A DNA stretch of 64,000 nt from Gimesia aquarii (GTDB lineage: Bacteria; Planctomycetota; Planctomycetia; Planctomycetales; Planctomycetaceae), in the NCBI RefSeq assembly GCF_007748195.1, contig NZ_CP037920.1:3473501-3537500 (forward strand), given 5' to 3'. Every line of letters starts with the position of its first letter. Positions within the stretch are counted from its first letter, which is position 1. Under the pieces are notes generated by a model, which worked only from the letters and a program-made list of their open reading frames with translations, was not told the origin of the DNA and made no database searches. Of this stretch, positions 28,701 to 40,700 are shown one piece after another. Made by a program: the position numbers and the translations under genes.

Positions 28701-31700
28701 TGCCCCGGTTCCAAACGTGGCTATGGTTGTTGCGACGTCAACTGTAAGTGTATCTGTGGCGTTCAATTCAACGGAGCCTGTGGTGGATTGAACATTTTCG
28801 GTAATGTCGAGTGTGCCCATGACATTGACCAGAATATCTGAATCGGCATCTAATCCAACCTGTGCCGAAATGTTACCGATAGTCAAGTTGCCCATGTTAT
28901 CCAGGAAAAGGCCGCCTGTACCAGCATCTGCTTCCAGAAACGAAATAGCCGTGTCAATCGCATCTGCTAATTGGCCAATGCCCGTATTGGAGTTCAGGAC
29001 CAGTTGATTGGCGGTAACATTTTTGGCTGTTGTGCCATCATTGTCTGTGATATTCCCATTGGTTGAGGTGATATCAACGCGACCGCCTGTGGTGGTAATC
29101 GCAGAGACAGCGATATTATCGTAGGCCGAGAGCTGAACCAGGCCTCCCTGGGATTCCACGGTACTACCGGAATCCATAGTAATGCTACCCGCATTAGAGC
29201 CGTCATTGTCGGCCGTCAAGGTAATCGAGCCACTCGCCTGACTGACAATTCTTGCGTTAGAGCTGAGAGTGATATCATTATCTGCCAGAACAGAGATGCC
29301 TCCGTCCACGCTGGATAGTTCTGATGCGATGAGAATATCGGCTGTTGCTCCCTGAGCACCCAGCAAAATGGTACCAGAACCATTAACGGTGATCCCACCA
29401 TTGGTAATCGAAATATTACCAGCAGAAACATTGACGTCAACGCTACCACCACCTGTCCCAGATGTAGTAGTAAAGCTGCTATTTAGCGCTGTGAAACCGG
29501 TGCTGGCATCAATGTCAATGATGCCACCATTCCCCGTCAGAACTGTGCTGTTTGAGAAATCGACCATTCCCGCATTGGAAGTAACTGCAATAGAGCCTCC
29601 TGAAGACGTGCCGACGGTTGTATCGATACCTGCACCAGTAGAGGTGATATCTCCTTGTGCCTGGATTGTTACACTACCTCCCTCACCAGTATTCACTCCA
29701 TCGTCTTCGAGGGTGACCATGCCGGTGGCATTGATTGAGATGTCACCAAGAGAATTGACACCAGTATCTCTGGTCGTGACGTTTCCGTTGTTGGCATCTA
29801 TTGTGATCGAAGTGGCGGAAGCGTTGGTCGTAGTCAATGAGCGTGTGACGACGTTGGCACCATCAATATCAATCATTCCCGAACCAGCATCCAGGCTTGA
29901 GCCGACCTGCATGGTAAAGTCACCAGTCCCTGATGTGTCTGAATCAGCAGTTGCTGTAACATTGCCATCAGTTGTGAAAGAATCGTTCAGGATGATATCG
30001 CCGGTCGAACTGATATCGACGGAAATCCCGACTCCCCCAGTCACCGAGGAATTAAATGTGATGTCACCGGTGGTAGTCGAAGTAAAGCTCGTAGACATTC
30101 CCAGTAAGACGGCATCATGATAGGTTTGCGCGCCAGTTGTAGTAATACTGCCACCATTGATGTTCGTTGTTCCATTAGCGTTGGTGGTGAGACTAGTTAA
30201 CGCAACACTGTTGCCAACCGTGTCGTTGAAGGTGGTGTTGCCGTCGGTATTGATGTCGAGTGTGAAGGCTCCATTCAGCGTCGAATTAAATGTGATATCG
30301 CCGATTGCCGTACTGGTGAGAATCGTATTGGCTCCCAGCACAACCGCATCATTAAAGACTTGGTTGCCGGTCGTATTAACACTGCCGCCATTGATATTCG
30401 TCGTTCCATTCACGTCGGTGGTGAGGCTGGTTAACGCAGCACTGTTGCCAACCGTGTCGTTGAAGGTGGTGTTGCCGTCGGTATTGACGTCGAGAGTGAA
30501 GGCCCCAATCAGCGTCGAATTGAATGTGATATCTCCGGCCGCGGTACTGGTGAGAATCGTGTTAGCACCCAGGACAACGGCATCGTTAAAGATTTGACTG
30601 CCGGTCGTATTCACGCTGCCGCCGTTGATGTTAGTGGTGCCATTGGCATCGGTGGTGAGACTGGCCAACGCAGCATTGTTCCCAACCGCGTCGTTGAAGG
30701 TGGTGTTGCCGTCGGTATTGATGTCGAGTGTGAACGCGCCATTCAGCGTCGAATTAAATATGATATCTCCGATAGCGGTACTGGTGAGGACCGTGTTGGC
30801 TCCCAGCACAACCGCATCATTGAAAGTTTGATTACCGGTTGTGGTGACACTGCCCCCGTTGATATTGGTCGTTCCGTTCACATTGGTTGTGAGACTGGTT
30901 AACGCAGCATTGTTCCCGACACTGCCGTTGAACGTGGTGTTGCCGTCGGTATTGATGTTGAGCGTGAAGGCCCCATTCAGCGTCGAGTTAAATGTGATAT
31001 CGCCGATTGTCGTGCTGGTGAGAATCGTGTTGGCTCCCAGGACAACCGCATCATTAAAGATTTGATTGCCGGTCGTGTTGACGCTGCCCCCGTTGATGTT
31101 CGTGGTACCATTGGCATCGGTTGTAAGACTGGTAAGTGCATTGCTATTCCCAACGGTGTCATTGAAGGTGGTGTTACCATCGGTGTTGATATTGAGTGTG
31201 AAGGCACCATTCAGTGTGGACTCGAATGTGATGTCTCCGGCCGCCGTACTGGTGAGAACCGTGTTCGCACCCAGCAGAACTGCATCATTAAAGATTTGAT
31301 TGCCTGTGGTGTTCACACTCCCGCCATTGATGTTCGTCGTTCCATTGGCATCAGTCGTGAGACTGGTCAATGCAACACTGTTGCCAACGGTGTCGTTGAA
31401 GGTGGTGTTACCATCAGTATTGATGTCGAGTGTGAAGGCCCCATTCAGCGTCGAATTAAATGTGATGTCTCCCGTAGACGTACTGGTGAGAACGGTGTTG
31501 GCTCCCAGGACAACGGCATCGTTAAAGATTTGACTGCCGGTCGTATTGATACTGCCGCCATTGATATTGGTCGTTCCGTTTACGTCAGTCGTGAGACTGG
31601 TTAACGCAGCATTGTTGCCAACCGCGTCATTGAAGGTGGTGTTACCGTCGGTATTGATGTCGAGTGTGAAGGCCCCATTCAACGTCGAATTGAATGTGAT

Positions 31701-34700
31701 ATCTCCGGCCGCCGTACTGGTGAGAATCGTGTTAGCACCCAGGACAACCGCATCATTAAAGATTTGATTGCCGGTGGTGTTCACACTCCCTCCATTGATA
31801 TTCGTCGTGCCATTGGCATCAGTCGTGAGGCTGGTTAACGCAGCACTGTTCCCGACAGTGTCATTGAAGGTCGTGTTGCCGTCGGTATTAATGTCGAGTG
31901 TGAAAGTACCATTGAGCGTAGAATCAAAAAGGATGTCACCTGTCGTGGTACTGGTCAGAATCGTGTTGGCTCCCAGGACAACTGCATCGTTAAACGTCTG
32001 GTTGCCAGTCGTATTAATACTGCCACCATTGATGTTGGTGGTTCCATTGGCATCGGTGGTGAGACTGGTTAACGCGGCACTGTTCCCGACCGAGTCGTTG
32101 AAGGTGGTGTTACCACCGGTATTGATGTCGAGTGTGAAGGCCCCATTCAATGTGGATCCAAATATGATATCTCCGATAGCAGTGCTGGTGAGAACCGTGT
32201 TGGCACCCAGGACAACCGCATCATTAAAGACTTGGTTGCCAGTCGTATTGACACTACCTCCATTGATGTTGGTGGTTCCATTGGCGTCGGTCGTGAGGCT
32301 GGTCAACGCGGCACTGTTCCCGACCGTGCCGTTGAAGGTGGTGTTGCCGTCGGTATTGATGTCGAGTGTGAAGACCCCATTCAATGTGGATCCAAATATG
32401 ATATCTCCGATAGTAGTGCTGGTGAGAACCGTGTTGGCTCCCAAGACAACCGCATCATTAAAGACTTGGTTGCCAGTCGTATTAATACTGCCGCCATTGA
32501 TATTGGTCGTTCCATTAGCGTCAGTGGTGAGACTGGTTAACGCGGCACTGTTCCCGACCGAGTCGTTGAAGGTGGTGTTACCACCGGTATTGATGTCGAG
32601 TGTGAAGGCCCCATTCAATGTCGAATTGAATATGATGTCTCCGGCCGCGGTACTGGTGAGGACCGTGTTAGCTCCCAGCAGAACCGCATCATTGAAAGTT
32701 TGATTACCGGTGGTAGTAACACTGCCCCCGTTGATGTTGGTGGTTCCATTGGCGTCGGTGGTGAGACTGGTTAACGCAGCACTGTTCCCAACCGTGTCGT
32801 TGAACGTGGTGTTGCCGTCGGTATTGATGTTGAGTGTGAAGGCCCCATTCAACGTCGAATTGAATGTAATGTCTCCGGTGTTGGTACTGGTGAGAACAGT
32901 GTTATCTCCCAGGATAACTGCATCATTGAAAGTTTGATTTCCGGTAGTATTGACCGTACTTCCATTGATGTTTGTGGCACCGCCAGCATTGGTAGTCAAA
33001 CTGGTTAAGGCAGTGTTACTTCCAATGGCTCCATTGAAAATCGTATTGCCTGTCGTGTCGATATTTAAATCGATACTTCCATCGACGGTTGAACTGAATT
33101 CAATAGTGCTTCCACCGGTACTGGTGAGCGTGGAATTAGTGACGAAATTGACAGCGTTGTTGTAAAGCTGAGAACCCGTTGTCGTGACAGTCCCGCCATT
33201 GAAAGTTGTACTGGTGACACCTGAAGAGCTGATGTCGGTTGAGGCTGCGTTGATGTCTGCTAGAATGTCAACGCTTTCTGCAGTGACGAATAAATCGCCC
33301 GTGCCCAGATCGACTGCTGTCTGGAAAGTGACCGGGTCATCACTGCCGGCGAGAATCGTCAAGCTGGCATCAAAGAGGCTATCGAGACTGTCAATCTGAA
33401 CGGTGTCGACTCCGACTGGTGTGCCCACGCTGTCAGTTCTAACAGTGAGGGAGTTAGTCGGATTCAGAAAGAGAACTGATTCACTGAGTGTGGAATCGAT
33501 GAAAGAATAATCATCCCCGGCAACACCGTCATCAGAGAGTGAAATCGTTTCAGTGGCATCGGTGAAGTCGAAATCACGGTCAGCGACAAGCAGGTTGTCA
33601 ATGATCGGCTCAAGTCCCGTGAAGGTGATCGTTGTGGAACCATCGCTTAGGCTGGCATCGGTGATTGTGATGATTCCATCTTCTCCCTCGGCTGGCACAG
33701 CATCCGGTGTGAAGATATAAGAAACGGAGTCGGCTTCAACGGGCGTATTGTGATTGATGACAAGTGTATCACCATCTAATCCGACCGTTCCCAGAGCATT
33801 ACCATTATTATTCTGAGATCCTCCATTGAAGAGTATCCCACCTGTTGGATTAGCAAACTGATTATCGGGTTGATTGATGATCATGACATCATCGCCACCC
33901 AGTCCGTTAAAGGTGATGGATGTAATGTCAGTCAGGATGACGGTTTCCAGTACTTCGTTCACACCTCCCACATCTCTAGTCAATACGAATGTCGCTGTGT
34001 TTTCGCTTGTAAATGTCAACTCCAGCAAGTCATCTTCGTCTGTACCGAAAATGACAATATCACCAGAGCCAAATACTCCGGGATAGAGTGTGGGAGGATT
34101 CTGAAACGCGCCAATGTGAGGTGTTGTCGTGTTCGTGTCACTAGCAAATTCTGAAGAGGTGTAGGCGGCTGAAGAGCCAAAGCCAATCGTAAATTGCTCT
34201 TCCAAAGAAGGAGTGTTGACAAACAGCGGGTTGCTTTCATAGGCAAACAACGGGTCACCAAATACATTGGTGTTATCTAACGTTACATTGGAATCAAGGT
34301 CGTTGTCATTAAATGCATTGAAAGTGACGTTGGAGTTGAGAGGCGCGATAACTCCAAAACCTTCAATCGGTGGTAAAGGTGGTTCAGCCTGAATATAAAG
34401 GTCAATGTTTGTTCCGCTGTTTCCGGAAACAATCGTCGTGCCGGGGGCATCGTCCAGGTTCCAGTGAGCGACCAGACGTGAATCTCCCGCGAGGTCTGCG
34501 ACGCCGTTTACTCTGATTGCATCCCGGTCTGTTTGGTCTAAAACGTCATTGAACCATCCGATGTCATCCATGAGTCCTTCGAAGAAACGTCCACCGTCAC
34601 CCGGATCACGACCGACATTCATTAGACCGTTGATCGTGTCGGTGAAATGTGTGCTGTCAAATCCAGCCAGATTTTGATCAAAAGAGGAGAGATACGGCTC

Positions 34701-37700
34701 TTCAGAACCATCCAGGTAAATATGCATTTCACCGGTGTCGGCATCCCAAGTATATTGAATGTTGGTCCAGACGCCTTGAACGCCTGACTGACCACCTTGC
34801 TGAATTGTGAAGTCAGCTCCGTCTTGTGTTCGGCCAAAGAACTGTCCGCCACCGTTAGAGCGATACTGAAACTCCAAGCCGCCATTATCAGGACCTTCAA
34901 AGAACTGGTTGCGGCGCCCGGTATCGTCCATATTGATCCAGAAGTTTAATGTGCCTTGTCTGCCAACATCAAAACTGGCATCCTGGAACGTGGCAAAATC
35001 GTCGATTCCGTCGAATTGTAACGCGCCACCAAACTGACCGGCAGCAGTCTGGAATTCGGGACCAAAGGGAACGATGCCATTGGTGGCAATCAGCATCTGA
35101 ATGCCGTTTTTGTTATCGAGGGCGATCTCCCCTGATGCCTGGTCAAAATCCCAATGAGCGACGAGTCTGGCATCCGCAGCGAGAGCGGCAACACCATTGT
35201 TCCGGATGTTATCGCGATCAGTTTGATCCAGGGCTTCGTCAAACCAGCCGACATCATCCATCAGTCCATCGAAGTATCTGTCACCGCTGGCATCACGGCC
35301 GACAGTAATTAATTCATTCACCGTATTAACGGTTGCGACCCACTGAGTGAGATCTGAATCGAAAGTTGTATTGAGGTACCCGACTTCGACACCATCAATA
35401 TAGATGTGCATTTGGGGATTCACGCCGCCATTGAAGTCCCACGTGTATTGGAGATTCTGCCAGACACCTTCTGTACCACCAGCGCTACCGTCTTGAATGA
35501 CAAAATTATTCGAGTTGCCAGCACGGCCCGGACTACCAAAGAATTGACCACCACTATTGCTACGAAACTGGAATTCAAAACCAGCACTATTTAAGCCTTC
35601 AAAGAACTGATTGCGGCGCCCCTGGTCATCCATATTCACCCAGAAACTGAGTGTTCCTGATTCTCCAACATCGAAGGTAGCATCTTGAAAAAGACCAAAA
35701 TCATCCACGCCATCAAATTCCAGTGCACCGCCGAAGACACCACCGGTGGGATTCCACAAAGGCTCGGTAGTAGGTTGTGGTCCCAGATAAGTGAACCCGT
35801 TGAAAATATTGTCCGTAATATTGACCGTTCCCACGGGGACGGAGAGGGAAGGATCAAAGAAAATTCCACCCGGTTGTGCAAAAATGCCGTTCGCGTTTGT
35901 CGTCGCGGAGTCCTGCCAGTCAAAGGTGTTGTGGATGATGTCAATCCCATCAGCGGTCATACCACCGTTGGTGATGGTGACAGTATAGTTTTGATCGCCC
36001 GCTTCCTGGAAAGCACCAGCTTCGAGGCCGTTGCCGAAGTAATTAAATGAGATCACACCACTAAAAGCAAAGTTATTAGGATTACCAAACGTTCCCTGAG
36101 GCCCAATAGCGATCGGTCCCCAACGGAAATGGTCTGCCCGAAATTCATTGCGCGTGATCAGGAAGTTCTCGCCGCTGCCACCGCTTCCATCACGAATTGC
36201 CGCACGTCCGAATTTTCCTTCGAAAATGGAGTCGGAGACTTCCAGATTATCAGCGCCGACAAATACGACGGCACTTCGGTAGTTGTCGCCAAATAACAGG
36301 CTGTTGAGTGTGGTATTATCGGCCGTTGTGAGAACAACATAGCCTTGGTAGTCAGTCGCTGAAGTATGCGTTTCCCAACCAAGCTGAGCCCCTGAGATCG
36401 TGACATTATCTGCTGTGATGTTGACGGCAACGTCAAAATTACTTGTAGGGTCACCCGTTTTTCGAATTTCAACGACATCACCGCCTGCGCCCAATATCGA
36501 GACTGATTCGTCAATGTCGAGCGTGTCAGCTGTGATATAAACGCCTGCAGCGACATTAATGATTCCGCCATTGCCTGCTACATCGACAGCGTCCTGGATG
36601 TCGGCACCGCCGGTTGATCCCAGTACATTGACGGTTATAGCATCGCCGGAAACATTCGTGGAAACGAGATCGCCATCCAAGTTGACTTCCGCTGCATTTA
36701 AGGCGATGCCTGTCGCCGTCAGTGCGATACCATTGGCCACGTTAATTGTTTCAACATTGAATTCAATATTATTGCCGGCATCGAGTGACACGCTGGCATT
36801 CGCATTGAGCGTGTCTGCGCCATCATTGCCGTTGATGATGAGTGACGCCGTGAAACTAGCGGTTAACGAGTTGATGTCAATAATGTCATCGCCATCACCA
36901 GTGTTGATTGTCAGTGAATTCGTGGGGTCAGAAAAGGTCAGCATTTCTCCGGCTGTGGAAGTCACAGTAGTTTGACTACCGCCTGCATCGGAAATGGTAA
37001 TCGTTTCAGTGACACCACTGTAATTCAGTGTGACGTTCGTGGCATTAATGGTTGATGTGATTGGCTCCAGGCCAGTGTAAGTAATGAAGTCCGTCAATGC
37101 GCCATCAATGCGGATACTGCCAGATGTGATATCGGTGAAGAAGTATTCCACCGAGGTCGCCGTTCCCAGCAAATTCAGGACATCTCCCGGATTTGTAGAG
37201 GTTTGGCCTTCACCATCGTAGTCAACGGTAATGCCTTGTGCTGCCAGGGCACTATCTACAGTCAGACTGTCATCTCCGTCGCCGGCATTGACTGTGATGC
37301 TGTTTGTTTGAGTTAAAGAACTGGTGCCAATCAGTATTCCACCAAGGCGGTATTCAATGTCTGCTCCGACGACCAGGATTTCAATTGTATCGTTGTTTGT
37401 TGTTCCATCAATTTGAACGTCTACGATTCCCGAAATCGCGAAGTCTTCAATCTCACTATAAGTAATTGTGGGAAACGTGCCAGATACGGAACCAGAACCA
37501 TCACTATTGGAGGTAACCAGAGCAGTACCAGCAGCAGAAGTATCTACATTGAGTTGATCGCCGAGCGGATTGCTGGTGGGATCGCCGCCGACAATGTTAA
37601 ATGCTTCGGTGTCAGGGGTGACATTGAAACTGTCGGAATCACTACCCCCTATGAGATTGATAAAGTTGCTGAATTCGAGTGTGTTGGTGCTTTGATAGGA

Positions 37701-40700
37701 GTTGGTTCCGTTGATCGTCCAGTTGGCAGCACTGTCGATTCCAGTCAGAGAGTTGGTGCCGGTGCTGCCGGTGATTTGATCGATATTCTGGAACGTGGTG
37801 GATGTTGCCGACTCGTTGCCATCAAAACCATCTGTACTTCCCAGGCTTGTTAAGATAACTGAAAGATCTGTTGTTTCGTTCGACAGGTCGATGTGATCTA
37901 TGCCAGCTCCACCATTGATGGTTCCATCAATTTGGCCTCCCGCCTGTATCACGAAAGTATCTGCATCGTCATTGCCAGTTAAATTTTCCACGCTTGTGAA
38001 GGTGACTGAGTCAGACAACAGGCTACCGGCATTGACTCCATCAATATCCCAGTCATTCACCTGATCCGAAGCCACTAGTGTGTCGGATCCGATACCACCG
38101 TCAAAATTGATTCCCCCTGCAGGAATGATGTTACCTCCGCTTGCATAAAGTCGAACTGTGTTGTCAAGTCCATTCCCGGTAATGACCACGCTGGAGACAT
38201 TGGTAAAATTGTGCGAAGGGACGATTTCGTTGAGTGTACCCGTTTTCAGAACACGCAGTTGACTGCCATCCCTTACAAGAGTGATATCGTTAACAGACCA
38301 GTCAGCAGAATCAACGACCAGTGTTTCAACGAGGTCGTTCAGATTGATCGTAATCGTGGCAGGGGTAGTTAGACCAGCGTTGTCATCGACCAGGATATCG
38401 AGAGTGAACGTGGGGTTGGTCTCGAAATCGAGTAAGCTCTGGTCGGCAACGACGATCTGTCCATCTGAGGTAATGTCAAATGCTGCAGAGCCCGTGCCTC
38501 CAGTTTCACTAAACGTCAATGTGTCGCCTGGGAGATCGTCGTCCGTGGCAACGATGACAGCTCCCACATTGGTGCCATTGATGGCATTTTCATCGACACT
38601 GCGTATCTGATTGGCGACAACAGGGGCATTATCGTTCAATGGATTGAGGTCGATCGTAATTGTAGCAGGGGTTGTTAGACCGGCATTGTCGTCGACCAGG
38701 ATATCGAGAGTGAACGTGGGATTGGTCTCAAAATCGAGTAAGCTCTGGTCAGCGACGACGATCTGCCCATCTGAGGTGATGTCAAATGCCGCAGCACCCG
38801 TGCCTCCAGTTTCACTAAACGTCAATGTGTCGCCCGGGAGATCATCGTCCGTGGCAACGATGACAGCTCCCACGTTGGTGCCATTGATGGCATTTTCATC
38901 GACACTGCGTATCTGATTGGCAGCAACAGGGGCATTATCATTCAGTGGATTGAGATCAATCGTAATCGTTGCAGTGTCGGTTGCTCCAGCACTGTCGGTG
39001 ACCAGGATTTCAAGATCAAAGGATGTTGTGGTTTCGAAGTCCAGTTGACTCTCGTCAGCAACAGTGATTTCACCAGACGTACTCACGGCAAATGCTGTCT
39101 GACCTGTGCCTCCGGTAACGCTAAATGCCAGACTGTCGGGAGGTACATCCGGATCTGTAGAAACGATGGTTCCCAGAGATGTTGAGTTGCTCGTGTTTTC
39201 ATCAATGTCAAACAATTGATTGTTGACAACAGGCGGAGTATTCACGGTCAGGGCAACATCATTGCCATCACCTCCCTGATAGGTGATATAGACCTGATTT
39301 CCATTGAAGGTCAACAAAGTTCCTTCTGGGAGACCGGCAAAGGTTCCTGTGATGGCATCAGCGCCGTCATTCTCAATCAAGAGGAATTCATTCCCCGCTG
39401 CGGCGGTAAACGCACTGATGAGGTTAAGTGTTGCTCCTGTGAGATCGACGGTGCCGGTCACCTGAATTTGATCATAGTCTGTTCCCGCCGTTGTGCCATC
39501 GATTTCGATGTCTAAAGTGGATCCAGCACTGAGTGTTAAATCTCCAGTACTGATGATTCCGGGGCTGGAACCGGGAGTCAATACACCACCGTTGTTGACG
39601 GTGACGGGCGCGTCTACCGTGCCATTTCCTCCCAGCACTGCACCCGTTGAAACAATGACTTCGGAAGTAGTTAACGATCCTTCGATTCTGAGTAAACCAC
39701 CTTGTACGCTTGTGGAACCTATAGCAGAACTTGTTCCAGAGAGAACGACAGTACCCATACTATTTTTGATGAGATTCGTTCCATTCAATTGTGCCTGGAC
39801 TGTTCCAGACCGAAGATCCAGATCTGATTGGGTAGACAGGATGCCGCTGGTGGCGATGACGGTTCCTTCTTCCAGCACAAAACCATCAACAGTTTCGTCG
39901 AACGCGCCCAGGTCGAGAGTTGCTCCACCTGAAAGTGTCAGCGTTACTGTATCAGCCAGCAGGTCGCTACCAGTCAATTGGTAGGTATCACCTGACTGTC
40001 CCGATATGATCAAATCATTGGGAGCAAAGGTGGTATCAAACGAATTTAAGGTTACGACGGAGCTACCACCGGATGTATTGATTGTGAGCGAATCTGTGGG
40101 CGAAGCAAAGGTGGTGAGTTCGAAAGCCGCACTCAGGCTGCGGATTTGCATTTCACCCGGAACTAAGGAATTTTCCAGAACGGCATCCAGTGTGGCATTG
40201 GGTAGGTTGATTACAACATCGTTGGCGGTGCTGGATCCACCAAATACCGGTTCTAAGCCAGTATACGTGATTTCCGTGATTCCATTCCCACTGAAATCAA
40301 CCGATCCTGTACCTGGTCCTGTCAGATTATGGGTGATTGTATCGAACACACCATTAGAAAACTCGAGCGCATCGTTTCCGCCTGTTCCACCATCAAAAGA
40401 GATAGTGATATCAGTTAAACCTGATGAGCTATAATCAAGAGTTAGAAAATCAGTTTCTCCGTCAGTTCCAAAGACATTGATAGAACTCAAAGAGCCCGCA
40501 GGAGTGGAAAAGAGCAGGGGATTAGCAAGGTCAGGATCAAGAATTTCCAGGTTGGGACCATTGATCTGAATAACAAACGCGTCATCGGCATTTAATACAT
40601 TCGGCAGAATGACATTGAGTTGGTCTCCCGAGAGTTCAAACTGTCCCAAATAGGTTACCGTGGAGGCTGAGTTGAACTGTGGGGACTCACCAGGACCGAC

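Noticed and set aside
30151-33192. Array considered as CRISPR
   Set aside because: Units are 234 bp, coding, without spacer-repeat alternation.
29368-33399. Many long plus-strand frames rich in Val, Leu, Pro and Ser across 24-40 kb
   Set aside because: They are antisense shadows of the giant repeat gene and follow its 234-bp and 306-bp periods.
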